DNA of 64,000 nucleotides from Bacteroidota bacterium (GCA_029262855.1 JAJCYP010000008.1:1-64000), one strand, 5' to 3'. Positions 1 through 9,362 are shown, counted from the stretch's first letter. The notes: generated from the letters alone by a model not told the origin. Numbers and translations are program-made.

Positions 1-95
1 GCCACTGCGTCCGCCCCCGATTCGGGGAGCCGCGCTTCCTGACCAAGCAGGTTGGCGAGCTTCAGATCCCGGTCAGTTGGTAGCGAATCGCTCAT
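1..95 (-). CDS. Truncated gene of unknown function (N-terminus only)
   Basis: A reading frame starts at the ATG complementary to 93-95 and runs off the left edge. The 31 visible residues begin MSDSLPTDRDLKLANLLG and are hydrophilic, with no signal peptide or membrane segment so far. It lies on the same strand as the sigma factor and Spy-like lipoprotein genes upstream, but a probable terminator (133-157) separates it from them. An anti-sigma or other regulatory partner would fit this position, but nothing visible establishes that. Too little is present to assign a family. Confidence 0.45.
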   Translation of the reverse strand, partial: MSDSLPTDRDLKLANLLGQEARLPESGADAV

Positions 96-132
96 GGGTC
101 AAAAGGTAATGCAATTGACGGTTAACAAGATG

Positions 133-157
133 GCGGGACCCCTTCAAGGGGCCCCGC
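133..157 (-). terminator. Probable intrinsic terminator after the Spy-like lipoprotein gene
   Basis: Two 10-base arms, GCGGGACCCC and GGGGCCCCGC, flank a 5-base loop and pair at nine of ten positions. The hairpin sits about 23 bases past the stop of the lipoprotein gene and before the start of the truncated gene. On the minus strand a modest T-rich stretch (CATCTTGTT) follows rather than a strong U-run, so termination may be partial. Confidence 0.6.
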
Positions 158-179
158 CGGTCTTGCACGCTTTGGAAGA

Positions 180-1193
180 TCAGCCCCCGGCTCCCCCACC
201 AGCGGGACGGCCTCCAAAGCCTCCTCCGACGCGACCCCCCTGGCCGCGTCTTCCTTTGCCACCCTGGTGCTTGCGGGCCTTGCGGGCCAGTGCTCCGTGG
301 ATCTGCCAGATCTCAAACGAGGCATCACTGTTCAGGGTGGCGGAGACGCCAGCCTCCAGGTCCGTCCGCAGTGCTTCCATCTGGGCTGGCACATCTCCAT
401 CCCGATCGATGCCCTGCAGGCCATCGCGGAAGGTGTCCTGCGCCGCCATCAGTTCGTCGGCCTGCGCATCCGTTATGCCCAAGACCTCGATCATCACAGC
501 ACGCTCAGCAGCCTGATACTCGGCACGCGCGGCTTCCCGCTCGGCCTGCGCCGCGGCGATGGCATCCTTCTGCTCCTGTGTAAGGTTCGCATCCAGATAG
601 GCCTCTACTTCAGCTTTCACAGCATCATGAATGGCCTGGATCGCCTCGTGAGCAGCCTCGGCAGCCCCCGTATCGCCCGCCTCACGGGCTGCGCGGATGG
701 CAGCGAACAATTCTTCCAGCTCGCCCCTGCGGGACTCCCGGATGGCCTCAAGATCGGCCTTCTGATCGTCAGTCAGGATGTCCCGGAGACCCTGGCCACG
801 ACTCCCGTCATCACGCTGCGGCGGGCCCATGGGGCGGTCGCCAGATTGACGATCGCCAAATGCGTTCCGAAGTGCATCGCGAGATCCCCTCCCGTTGATC
901 AGGCTGTCTATCTGCGCGTCAGAGAGCGTTGTGGACAGTTCGGCAGCCAGACGCCAGAGGAAACCGGGGTCCATGGCACCAGCAGCGCCGTGCTGAGCGA
1001 TGGATGCTGACAAAGCGACCTGCTGGTCGCTGGAAAGTGCAAGTTCGCTCGAGAGCTCGGCTGCGAACAGCTCAAGCGTTTCGTCGGAGGTCGTGCCCTC
1101 TTCGAGCGCAGAGGTGGAGTCACAGGCGGCCAGGCTGCCGGCCAGAATCAGCGCGACGAATAGTCCGCGAGCCATTTGGATGAAAGTGTTCAT
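180..1193 (-). CDS. Spy/CpxP-like periplasmic lipoprotein
   Basis: The 337-residue product starts MNTFIQMARG and has a lipoprotein signal peptide with lipobox LAAC (Cys24). The mature part is almost entirely helical and carries several LTxxQ-like motifs (LSSDQQ, LTDDQK, LTQEQK, ITDAQ), the signature of Spy/CpxP-type chaperones and heavy-metal sensor proteins. The C-terminus is a basic, glycine-rich tail (GGRVGGGFGGRPAGG). It is about twice the length of Spy or CpxP. A longer upstream start is possible but would bury the signal peptide, so the ATG at 1193 is preferred. The gene lies 129 bases downstream of an ECF sigma gene on the same strand, which suggests the sigma factor controls it or responds to the same envelope stress. 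Confidence 0.7.
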   Translation of the reverse strand: MNTFIQMARGLFVALILAGSLAACDSTSALEEGTTSDETLELFAAELSSELALSSDQQVALSASIAQHGAAGAMDPGFLWRLAAELSTTLSDAQIDSLINGRGSRDALRNAFGDRQSGDRPMGPPQRDDGSRGQGLRDILTDDQKADLEAIRESRRGELEELFAAIRAAREAGDTGAAEAAHEAIQAIHDAVKAEVEAYLDANLTQEQKDAIAAAQAEREAARAEYQAAERAVMIEVLGITDAQADELMAAQDTFRDGLQGIDRDGDVPAQMEALRTDLEAGVSATLNSDASFEIWQIHGALARKARKHQGGKGRRGQGGRVGGGFGGRPAGGGAGG

Positions 1194-1322
1194 GACTGGA
1201 TATCGATTGGATTTGTTTTCGGTGTGTGGACCCTGCCGGCCCTCCCTTTCAACTCCACTACACAGGCCCGGCCGCGGCACCCCCAAGCACCCTCGGAATA
1301 TTTTGAAGGCCGCCGCAAACCT

Positions 1323-1907
1323 CTACGATTCGCGAAGCCCCGCCAGGCGCTCGCGAACAGCCTTCAGCGCGTAGCCCATGTGGTTCTCGACCGTCTTACG
1401 GGAAATGTCCAACGCGTCGGCCGCCTCCGCGTACGTCAGCCCCTGCAAGATGCACAGTTCGAAAACGGTCCGCCGACGCTCCGGCAGGCTCTCGACGGCC
1501 GCCTGGACCAACATCCGGACCTCATCGCGCTCCGCGGGGTCCTGAGATTCCGCCGCTGCAGATACTGGAGCATCCTCGGGAGCGACATCGGCGAAACGGG
1601 CCGTATCACGAAAGTGATTGAGTGCGCGGGTGTAGCCGATCCGAAAGAGCAGGCCCCGCAGAGAACCCCCGGGCTTGATGCTCTCCCGGCTTTCCCAGAT
1701 ATGCACGAACGCATTCTGAACGAGGTCCTCTGCTATGTCTGGCGATACCCGCCGGTGAATCAGATAGCGCAGCAGGGCCTCGTGGTTGGCCTGAAAAAAA
1801 CGCCGAAACGCTGTTCGGTCGCCGCTCCTGATTGCACTGGCCAGCTCTTCCTCGTCCTCGGCCGGGATGGCGACAGCCAGGAGCAACAACAATTCCAGGA
1901 GGGGCAA
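1323..1907 (-). CDS. ECF-type RNA polymerase sigma factor
   Basis: This is a short sigma-70 family protein of about 194 residues. A region 2 (AFRRFFQANHEALLRYL, then AEDLVQNAFVHIWE) is followed by a typical region 4 helix-turn-helix (LPERRRTVFELC, LTYAEAADALDISRKTVENH). Regions 1 and 3 are absent, as expected for an ECF factor that directs RNA polymerase to envelope or stress genes. No ATG lies upstream of region 2; the first candidate is a TTG at 1907, with further in-frame TTGs just downstream and no convincing ribosome site, so the exact N-terminus is uncertain. It is divergent from ppc and leads towards the Spy-like lipoprotein. No classical anti-sigma gene is visible next to it. Confidence 0.88.
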   Translation of the reverse strand: MPLLELLLLLAVAIPAEDEEELASAIRSGDRTAFRRFFQANHEALLRYLIHRRVSPDIAEDLVQNAFVHIWESRESIKPGGSLRGLLFRIGYTRALNHFRDTARFADVAPEDAPVSAAAESQDPAERDEVRMLVQAAVESLPERRRTVFELCILQGLTYAEAADALDISRKTVENHMGYALKAVRERLAGLRES

Positions 1908-2000
1908 GGGACGAACCGCTAGGGCTGGGACATGGCCAGGACGACAATCGGCGCAAGATACAGTCGCGGATCAGCCCTTGAAACCGCGCTATATTGAAAC

Positions 2001-4718
2001 ATGGAATCCAGACACCCCTGGCCCGACACGGCCGTCGAGGCCGGAGCCTCAGCTGCGCTTTCGGCCGGCATCTCGCGACTGACCGCTGATCTCGAAGCGG
2101 CCGTTTCTGACGATCTCGCTGCGAACCTCCGGCGCCTGCACCACGAAGACGCTGAGAGCGTGCGTCTGTGGTTGTCGGAATTGTCCGACCAGGAGATTGA
2201 ACAACTGCTCCGGACCGACACCGCCCTGTTTCACCTGTTGAACCAGGCCGAGAAGAGTGAAATCGTACGGATTAACCGCGAGCGTTCCCTGGGCGTAAAG
2301 CCGGGCGAAGGCAGGCCGGAATCGCTGATGGACGCCGTCAGGAGGATGAAGGCCTCCGGCATGACGCGCGAGACATTTGGCGAGTTGGCCAACCGGCTAG
2401 ACATCCGCCCTACCATAACGGCCCACCCAACCGAGGCGCGCCGGCGAAGCATCCTCTATCACCAGCAGGCCATTGGCGAAGCCCTCGCCCGACTCAACCG
2501 GGAGCAGCTGACGAGTCGGGAGTTGGAAGATGTGGAGATTGGGCTGGCCAGGAATATCCACCTGCTCCAGGTAACGGACGAGGTCAGACCGCGGAGACTG
2601 ACGGTGGCCGATGAGGTGGAGTATGGGCTCTACTTCCTGAAGGAGACCATTTGGGATACGGTTCCGGCCATAACCGAGGACCTCAGACGAGCGGCGTCAT
2701 GGCATTTCGGGACGCTACTGCCCGACATCGCACCAATCCGCTTCCGGAGTTGGATCGGCTCCGACCGGGACGGGAATCCGTTCGTGACTCCCGAAACAAC
2801 CATCTCGACCTTTCACAGGCAACGCGCGACGGCCATCAGCGCATTCATGGCCGAGCTTCGTGCCGTGCGGCGGGTTCTGTCCGTTTCGGAGAGGCAGTGC
2901 GAGACGCCCCAGTCTCTGGTTGACGGTATCGCCCGCGATGCGGCAGAGATCCAGCTTCCGGAGATCGTCACCCAGCAGTTCGAGCGCGAGCCCTATCGCC
3001 TCAAGTTGTCCTTCATGATGGCCCGGCTGCACGCGCTGAAGAACGACCCGGACAGTGCAGAGGCCTACTCGGGCGCGGCCTTTAATCAGGACATCGCCGA
3101 GATTCAGAACGCCTTGACCGAGGCGGGCCTTGCGGATGCCGGATGGTCCGGGCCGCTTCAGAGTCTTGCGGACCGCGCGCGCGCCTTCGGACTTCATCTT
3201 GCGGCGCTCGACGTGCGGCAGCACAGCAAGGTCCACGAAGCCGCGGTGGCGAGTCTACTCAAGGCAGCCGGCGTGGATGGCGCCTACGAGACGCTGGGTG
3301 AAGAGGAGCGCCTCACGCTTCTCAGTGCCGAGTTGGCGAATCCTCGCCCCCTCCTGCCTCCTGGGGCTCCGCTGGACGAGACGGCGACGATGGTCCTGGA
3401 GACCTTCAGGGCCATCGGGCGCATACTGGAGATTGAGCCAGACGGGTTCGGCACCTTCGTTGTCAGCATGACCCATACGGTGAGCGACATCCTGGAAGTG
3501 ATGTTGCTGGCCAAGGAGGTCGGGCTTGCCCGGGTCTCAGAGGGGCGATTTGATTGCCCGCTGGACATAGCTCCGCTGTTCGAGACGGTCAATGACCTGG
3601 CGCACTGCGGCGAGTTCATGGAGGCGCTTTTCGCGCATCCCACCTACTCGGCGCATCTAAAGAGTCGGGGCCGTTTTCAGGAGATGATGCTCGGCTACTC
3701 CGACTCCAACAAGGATGGCGGTTTTTGGATGGCGAATTGGGCGCTCCACGGTGCCCAGAAAACGCTGGGCAACGTCTGCCGCAAGGCCGGGGTGGACTTC
3801 CGGCTCTTTCACGGTCGCGGTGGGACCGTGGGCAGGGGTGGCGGGCGCGCCAATCGGGCGATTTCGGCCATGCCTCAGGCCTGTCGAAACGGACGGATTC
3901 GGTTCACCGAGCAGGGCGAGGTCATCTCGTTTCGCTACGCCCAGCCCGACATTGCGCATCGGCATCTGGAGCAGATCGCCAGTGCGACGCTCTCAACCAG
4001 CACGCAATCGGTCGAGGTTGAGTCCTATCCCGCCATGTGGACCACAGCCATGGACCTCATCTCGGGGACGGCCATGAAGGCCTACAGGGACCTCATCGAC
4101 CATCCTGATTTCTGGGCCTGGTACACGAAAATCACGCCGATCGAACACATCAGCCGACTCCCGATCGCCTCGCGCCCGGTGTCGCGAAAGGCCACCGGAC
4201 AGGTGGACTTTGACGGTCTGCGTGCCATTCCATGGGTGTTCGCATGGACGCAGACGCGGTATACGATCCCAGGTTGGTTCGGGACTGGCGCTGGGCTTGG
4301 AGCGGCCATGTCCGCACACGAGGGTACCCTTAAGGACATGTATCGCGAGTGGCCCTTCTTCAACGCGTTGATGGATGCCGTACAGCTCGAAATGGCGCGC
4401 GCCAGGCTGGACATCGCGGAGGCCTACTCGCGGCGGTCGGACGATCGGCGCTTCCACGAGGCTATCCGTGCTGACTACGAGGGTGCCGAGGAGGCGGTCC
4501 TTCGCATAACAGGGCGCGAAGCTTTGCTGGACCACAGTCGCGCGGTGCGAACCTCCATCGCCTATCGCAATCCGCTGACCGATCCGTTGAATCTCATGCA
4601 GCTGGAACTGCTTGAGCGGTATCAGGCGGACAGTGATGAGGACAGACGAACGCGGCTTCGTGGTCTGCTTTTTCTGTCGATCAATGGCATCGCCGCTGCC
4701 ATGCAGAGCACAGGCTGA
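2001..4718 (+). CDS. ppc: Phosphoenolpyruvate carboxylase
   Basis: This cytosolic enzyme carboxylates PEP with bicarbonate to oxaloacetate, replenishing the TCA cycle. The 905-residue protein is full length and has the family motifs: TAHPTE with the catalytic His (about 140-145), GSDRDGNP (about 253-260), GYSDSNKDGG (about 565-574) and the loop FHGRGGTVGRGGG (about 603-615). The C-terminus ends MQSTG, a variant of the conserved terminal xxNTG. The ATG has no Shine-Dalgarno sequence, but a TATATT element ends only five bases upstream, which allows a leaderless transcript. Its stop codon directly abuts the stop of the convergent ATPase gene. Confidence 0.97.
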   Translation: MESRHPWPDTAVEAGASAALSAGISRLTADLEAAVSDDLAANLRRLHHEDAESVRLWLSELSDQEIEQLLRTDTALFHLLNQAEKSEIVRINRERSLGVKPGEGRPESLMDAVRRMKASGMTRETFGELANRLDIRPTITAHPTEARRRSILYHQQAIGEALARLNREQLTSRELEDVEIGLARNIHLLQVTDEVRPRRLTVADEVEYGLYFLKETIWDTVPAITEDLRRAASWHFGTLLPDIAPIRFRSWIGSDRDGNPFVTPETTISTFHRQRATAISAFMAELRAVRRVLSVSERQCETPQSLVDGIARDAAEIQLPEIVTQQFEREPYRLKLSFMMARLHALKNDPDSAEAYSGAAFNQDIAEIQNALTEAGLADAGWSGPLQSLADRARAFGLHLAALDVRQHSKVHEAAVASLLKAAGVDGAYETLGEEERLTLLSAELANPRPLLPPGAPLDETATMVLETFRAIGRILEIEPDGFGTFVVSMTHTVSDILEVMLLAKEVGLARVSEGRFDCPLDIAPLFETVNDLAHCGEFMEALFAHPTYSAHLKSRGRFQEMMLGYSDSNKDGGFWMANWALHGAQKTLGNVCRKAGVDFRLFHGRGGTVGRGGGRANRAISAMPQACRNGRIRFTEQGEVISFRYAQPDIAHRHLEQIASATLSTSTQSVEVESYPAMWTTAMDLISGTAMKAYRDLIDHPDFWAWYTKITPIEHISRLPIASRPVSRKATGQVDFDGLRAIPWVFAWTQTRYTIPGWFGTGAGLGAAMSAHEGTLKDMYREWPFFNALMDAVQLEMARARLDIAEAYSRRSDDRRFHEAIRADYEGAEEAVLRITGREALLDHSRAVRTSIAYRNPLTDPLNLMQLELLERYQADSDEDRRTRLRGLLFLSINGIAAAMQSTG

Positions 4719-6632
4719 TCATTCGGATCCGGTGACTCTCACCATCTCATCCACGGTCGTCTCTCCCATCATGACGATTTCGCGGGCGGAATCGCCGAGC
4801 GTGAGCATCCCCTCTTTGATGGCTGTCACTCTGAGCGCTTCCTCGTCAATCATGGTCTCAGACTCCATCACCAGCTTGCGGATGGCGGGGGTGAAGGGCA
4901 GCACTTCGGCAATCGCCCGGCGGCCCTTGAAACCGGTTCCCTTGCAGGTAGAGCAGTTCGAATCAGAACCCGCGATCTGGAGAGTCTCCGCTGTGGCGGC
5001 GCCGCCGTCGAATCCCAGAAATTCTAGCAGGTCCTCATCCGGAGCCGGGTCCGTGCGTTTGCAGGTCGGGCAGAGTTTGCGAACCAGTCGCTGAGCGACA
5101 ACCAGATTGATGGCGTAGGCTATCAGAAAGGGCTCGACTCCCATCTTGAAGAGTCGCGACACGGCGCTGGGGGCGTCGTTCGTGTGAAGCGTCGAGAAGG
5201 TCAGGTGACCGGTATTGGCGAGTTTCACGGCGAGTTCGGCCGTTAGCTGGTCGCGCATCTCTCCCACCATCACAATGTCAGGATCGTGCCTCAGAATCGC
5301 GCGAAGCGCCCCCTCAAGGTCCAGCTTGTGACTGAGTTTGATCTGGCGGACCCCCCTGATGATGTACTCCACCGGGTCCTCCACGGTCAACACATTGACC
5401 TTGGGGGTCACAACCTGATGCAGTGCCGCAACCAGCGTGGTGCTCTTTCCCGAGCCCGTAGGCCCCGTGAGGATTACCATACCGTGGGGTTGGCGGATGG
5501 CCATGTCGAACCGCTTCATTGCGGTTTTCAGGAGGCCGATTTTTGCAAGGTCGGTGAGCACCTTCCGGTCATCGAGGACACGGATGACGATGCTCTCGGC
5601 GCTGATCTCCTGTCGGGCCGTCGCAATCGGGAGAATCGAGACGCGGAATCGAATCAGGGCGTCATCGATCCATCGCTGGATGAATCCGTCCTGCGCCCGG
5701 TCCCGCTCGAATCGGTCCACGTTGACTGCATTGTCCTTGACCACAGCCAGGAAGGCCTCCGCGCGGACATTCTCCTCGCGATACCAGAGATCCAACTCGC
5801 CGTCGACCCGGAAGTGGATTTCAATCTTCCCGTCCGGGTTGGGAAAAATGTGGATGTCCGAAGTGCCGGACTTGACGGCTTCCACCAGCGAGGCCTCAAA
5901 GAGGTTGATCAGCTTGGATCCCTTGATCTCCGCTTCCAGCTTGTCGTCACTGATCAGGTCATCGGAATTCGCGAAGTCGCCGCCTCCTCCCAGATCGAAG
6001 ACATCCTCGGCGGCTTCCAATCGCTCCAGGTATTCGTTGCGGCTGACGAATGACTCGGTCACGAGAGCCGCCAGCGCCGACTCCGCACAGTATTTCACCT
6101 CAAAGCGCCGAATGTCCATGCGCTTGAGCAGTTGATGGATCTCCGGCCGCGTCGGGTCATGCGTGGCGAACGTCCATCGCGGCTCGCCCGAGAGGGGTTC
6201 GGTGTCAAGCGAGATCGGGATCAGGAACAGCTCCAGCATGCCGTCCCAGGAGGCCTCATCGAAGAATTCCCGGTTGATCTCCAGGAATTCGAGGATGGCC
6301 TTCTCGTCGAGTTCGGCGGGTTCAAACGCGTAGACCCGCGAGGCCTCGTAGAAAATGCTCTCGGTGTCCACGCCGGCGGATAGCGTGAGCATGCGCCAGA
6401 GTGGCACCCGGACGCCGTTCTCCCGCTCGGCCACCCACTCCGTGTAGGAGGACCGAACATCTTCCTCGGTAATGATGCCTTTATCCAGCAGTCGATAGAC
6501 CACGCGGTCGTTCCGACAGGCCGACTCAAACGTGACCTCCGGCAGCTGCGCGTCGGACTCGTCTGGCTGCGATTCGCGAGTCCCCCGAGTACGCGATAGC
6601 CGATTTCCAAAAGTGAAGTCGCCGGTTGCCAT
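4719..6632 (-). CDS. GspE/PilB-type secretion or pilus assembly ATPase
   Basis: This is a cytoplasmic hexameric ATPase of the type II secretion/type IV pilus family, 637 residues long. An N-terminal GspE/PilB-type N-domain (about 35-195) is followed by the ATPase core with Walker A GPTGSGKST (390-398), the Asp box/Walker B segment DPDIVMVGEMRD (about 450-461), a His box with LHTND (about 482-486), and two CxxC pairs (Cys521/524 and Cys560/563) that should bind zinc. It lies five bases downstream of a second gene holding only the N-domain. No other pilus or secretion genes are in the window, so the machine it powers cannot be named. Confidence 0.93.
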   Translation of the reverse strand: MATGDFTFGNRLSRTRGTRESQPDESDAQLPEVTFESACRNDRVVYRLLDKGIITEEDVRSSYTEWVAERENGVRVPLWRMLTLSAGVDTESIFYEASRVYAFEPAELDEKAILEFLEINREFFDEASWDGMLELFLIPISLDTEPLSGEPRWTFATHDPTRPEIHQLLKRMDIRRFEVKYCAESALAALVTESFVSRNEYLERLEAAEDVFDLGGGGDFANSDDLISDDKLEAEIKGSKLINLFEASLVEAVKSGTSDIHIFPNPDGKIEIHFRVDGELDLWYREENVRAEAFLAVVKDNAVNVDRFERDRAQDGFIQRWIDDALIRFRVSILPIATARQEISAESIVIRVLDDRKVLTDLAKIGLLKTAMKRFDMAIRQPHGMVILTGPTGSGKSTTLVAALHQVVTPKVNVLTVEDPVEYIIRGVRQIKLSHKLDLEGALRAILRHDPDIVMVGEMRDQLTAELAVKLANTGHLTFSTLHTNDAPSAVSRLFKMGVEPFLIAYAINLVVAQRLVRKLCPTCKRTDPAPDEDLLEFLGFDGGAATAETLQIAGSDSNCSTCKGTGFKGRRAIAEVLPFTPAIRKLVMESETMIDEEALRVTAIKEGMLTLGDSAREIVMMGETTVDEMVRVTGSE

Positions 6633-6637
6633 GTGGA

Positions 6638-7408
6638 TCAGGCGGCTCTCCGGAGCGTGTCGTCAGCGTGTTTACCCAGCGTGCCAATCGTGCGGATTGA
6701 CTTCGGAAGGGCGTTCGGAAGGAAGTCGGAAACAGCCTTGATGCACTGCTCTATTCCGGTCCGCGACAGATAGCGAATGGAGTGCGTCCCGGTGGCAACA
6801 GTCTCCACCATTCGGCGCACCTCAGACCGCGTTGGATCGTAGGCGGCAAAGGTGAGCGAGCCCTTTCGCCGGTTTGGCTCCGAGGGAATCACAGGCAGGA
6901 TCCCCAGTCCAATCAGCCGAGGCATTACGGTGTCGGGCCAGGACTTGGAGAGATGGTCGATGAGTCCGACCGTCTCGAGGAGCGAGACCTCCACCGGCAG
7001 AAATCCGTAGGCGGTCGCTGCAGCCTCGTACACCGCATCTTCAGCCAGTTCTTCCGTTCTCAGCAGTACCCGCCAGAGTCGGTCTTTTCGTCCCGTGGCG
7101 CGCCAGAGTCGCCGAGCCCGGTTGAGTGGTCCTGACGTCAGTGCTCCGGTGGCCTGCAGATAGGCGATGACTCGATCTGAGTCGGCACGTTTTTCCTCCA
7201 TGAGATGCAGGGTTGAGTCTTCGTAAACGCGTGTGATTGTGGCTTGCCCCGGCTGGACTCGCATGAGGCCGGCGGCCTCGGGCGGCGCCGGGGACTCGGA
7301 TGTGAGCAGCGTCAGCCCCCCCGCGGACTCTTCGTCCGGTGGCGAAATGGCGGAATCCTGAGTGGCTGGGCTCGATTGTCGTCGAAATCGGCTGAACAAC
7401 TGAATCAT
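6638..7408 (-). CDS. Stand-alone GspE/PilB N-domain paralog
   Basis: The 256-residue product has no Walker motifs. After a low-complexity N-terminus of about 75 residues, its body follows the same pattern as the N-domain of the adjacent ATPase, including a closely matching segment (TFAAYDPTRSEVRRM against TFATHDPTRPEIHQL) and the preceding helical part. It therefore looks like a duplicated, free-standing regulatory or docking domain of a GspE/PilB-type ATPase. It is the first gene of a two-gene unit and is divergent from the thioesterase gene. A partner or regulator role for the ATPase is inferred from the operon. Confidence 0.7.
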   Translation of the reverse strand: MIQLFSRFRRQSSPATQDSAISPPDEESAGGLTLLTSESPAPPEAAGLMRVQPGQATITRVYEDSTLHLMEEKRADSDRVIAYLQATGALTSGPLNRARRLWRATGRKDRLWRVLLRTEELAEDAVYEAAATAYGFLPVEVSLLETVGLIDHLSKSWPDTVMPRLIGLGILPVIPSEPNRRKGSLTFAAYDPTRSEVRRMVETVATGTHSIRYLSRTGIEQCIKAVSDFLPNALPKSIRTIGTLGKHADDTLRRAA

Positions 7409-7503
7409 TGTTGTCGGATTGGTCGCAGCTGGAAATTTGATCCTCTTCTTCCTGCGCGTCCGGTACGGTTTTGCAGGCGCGGTAAACGTAGTTTCGCCGC
7501 AGG

Positions 7504-8268
7504 ATGACTGAACGCAATAACCGGACCACCTGGCGACAGGTATATCACGTACGGGCCCACGAGGCCGGGCCAGGCGGGCAGCTACGCGCTGATGTCCTGT
7601 GCGACTACCTTCAGGACGCCGCAGCCAATCACGCCGACGCGCTTCAGCTCGGCGCTGACCAGCTGGAGGGCGATGGGCTGGCCTGGGTACTCGCCCGCCT
7701 TGTTGTGGAGGTTGACCGATATCCTAGTTGGCCGGGATCTGTCGGTGTCGAGACCTGGCCCTCTGGCAGGCAGGGTATCTTCGCCACGCGGGACTTTGTG
7801 GTCACGTCCGGCAAGACAGTGCTGGCGCGGGCCACGACAGCCTGGTTCCTCATCGACATTCGACGGCGAAAGCCGGCTCGCCTCCCTGAACGGGTGACGT
7901 CTCTTGAACTACCCGATCGAGCCCGGGCACTCGAAGACGACTTTGGGCGGGTCCCCAGAATTCAGGCAGAGACCGACCCGGCCTTGACCCGGGTGGCGGG
8001 ATTCAGCGAGATGGACATGAACCGCCATGTGAATCATGTCCGGTACCTCGCCTGGGCAGCGGACTCCATGCCCTCCGCCTGGCTGGCCAGGCACAGCGTG
8101 CGTCGCCTGGAGATGCAGTTCAAGAGCGAGGCCCTTGCCGGCCAGCAGGTTGCCATCCTGAACGCACCGGTTCCCGGGACAGACAGCGGCTGGCTGTACG
8201 AGATTCAGACGGATGAGGGCGCCCTGGTTGCGCAAGCCCGCATCGACTGGCGAAAGACTGCTGGCTAA
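7504..8268 (+). CDS. Acyl-ACP thioesterase (FatA/FatB type)
   Basis: The 254-residue protein resembles bacterial members of the plant-type acyl-ACP thioesterase family, which release free fatty acids from acyl carrier protein. Two hot-dog folds can be traced, about residues 8-135 and 150-250. The second begins with the Asn/His-containing active-site segment EMDMNRHVNHVRYLAW, characteristic of the family. The length matches bacterial homologues, which lack the transit peptide. It stands alone on the plus strand between a divergent secretion-ATPase unit and a convergent reductase, with no fatty-acid synthesis genes nearby. Confidence 0.87.
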   Translation: MTERNNRTTWRQVYHVRAHEAGPGGQLRADVLCDYLQDAAANHADALQLGADQLEGDGLAWVLARLVVEVDRYPSWPGSVGVETWPSGRQGIFATRDFVVTSGKTVLARATTAWFLIDIRRRKPARLPERVTSLELPDRARALEDDFGRVPRIQAETDPALTRVAGFSEMDMNRHVNHVRYLAWAADSMPSAWLARHSVRRLEMQFKSEALAGQQVAILNAPVPGTDSGWLYEIQTDEGALVAQARIDWRKTAG

Positions 8269-8381
8269 TCCTGGAATCGTGCGGGGGAAAAGAGGTCAGC
8301 CGCGTCATCGGAACCCGGCACCAACCACGCAAACGTCCACCGAGCGTGCGTCTACAGTGCGTGACTGCCAGACCGATCGCG

Positions 8382-9362
8382 TCACACCCGACATCGTACC
8401 ACCGTTCGTCCTTGCTTTCTGCCCTCGAGCAGCGAAACGGCCTCGCCATGGAGATGCTCCAGATCCGTTTCGGTGGCCAACAGGTCAAGCAGGTCCGCGT
8501 CCACCAGATCGGCCAATCGATCCCAGGCGGCCACTCGCATCTCGGCAGGGCACGTATTGCTGTCGATACCCAGAAGCGAAACACCTCGTAGAATGAACGG
8601 GAATACAGTGGTGGACACGTTCGTCCCTCCGGCCAGGCCACACGCCGCAATGGACCCGCGGACCCCGACCTGCGAGATCAACGCCTCCAGCGTCGTGCCC
8701 CCCACGCTGTCGACGGCCCCTCCCCATTTCGCGGAGTCCAACGCACGTCGGGCTCCTCCCCCAAGGTCTGATCGAGGAATAATGGCCCCCGCACCGAGAA
8801 GTCTCAAATACGACGACTCGCCCGATCCGGTGGACGCGACGACCTCGTGCCCGAGCCGGCTGAGAAGTGCAACGGCAAAACTGCCCACACCCCCAGACGC
8901 GCCGGTCACCACGATGGGGCCGGAGGCGATCCCTCCCTTTTCCAGCGCCTGAACCGAGAGCATGGCGGTGAAGCCCGCTGTGCCGATTACCATGGCATCC
9001 CGCATTGAAAGACTGTCGGGGACATGGACGAGATGGTCGCCCAGGAGGCGAGCGTTCGTGGCAAACCCGCCGAAGCGCGTCTCACCCAACCCCCAGCCCG
9101 TCTGAAGAACGCGGTCTCCCTCACGAAAACGATCGTCTCTCGATGCCGTCACTTTCCCGGCCAGATCGATGCCTGGAATGAACGGAAAGTCGCCCCGAAT
9201 GATGGGGCTTCGACCGGTCAGGGCGAGCGCGTCCTTGTAGTTGAGGCTGGACCAATCCAGCCTGACCTCCACATCGCCATCGGGAAGGTGCGACAGCGGT
9301 ATGCGTTCCAGGGAAACGCGAGGATTTTTGCCTTTTTCCTGGACCAGCAGGGCAGTTACCAT
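8382..9362 (-). CDS. YhdH/AcuI-type quinone oxidoreductase-like protein
   Basis: This is a medium-chain dehydrogenase/reductase of the YhdH/AcuI group, whose characterised members reduce acrylyl-CoA to propionyl-CoA with NADPH. From the ATG at 9362 it is 326 residues, the usual family length, and starts MVTALLVQEKG. It shows the catalytic-domain segment LNYKDALALTGR, a PGIDLAG motif and the nucleotide-binding motif TGASGGVGSFAVALL. No zinc-ligand cysteine cluster is visible, as expected for this subgroup. A second possible ATG is at 9386, and longer versions look spurious. The true substrate cannot be told from sequence. Confidence 0.85.
   Translation of the reverse strand: MVTALLVQEKGKNPRVSLERIPLSHLPDGDVEVRLDWSSLNYKDALALTGRSPIIRGDFPFIPGIDLAGKVTASRDDRFREGDRVLQTGWGLGETRFGGFATNARLLGDHLVHVPDSLSMRDAMVIGTAGFTAMLSVQALEKGGIASGPIVVTGASGGVGSFAVALLSRLGHEVVASTGSGESSYLRLLGAGAIIPRSDLGGGARRALDSAKWGGAVDSVGGTTLEALISQVGVRGSIAACGLAGGTNVSTTVFPFILRGVSLLGIDSNTCPAEMRVAAWDRLADLVDADLLDLLATETDLEHLHGEAVSLLEGRKQGRTVVRCRV

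Noticed and set aside
4716-4721. TGATCA palindrome shared by two convergent stops as a regulatory site
   Set aside because: It is simply the abutting TGA stops of ppc and the ATPase gene; no symmetric extension.
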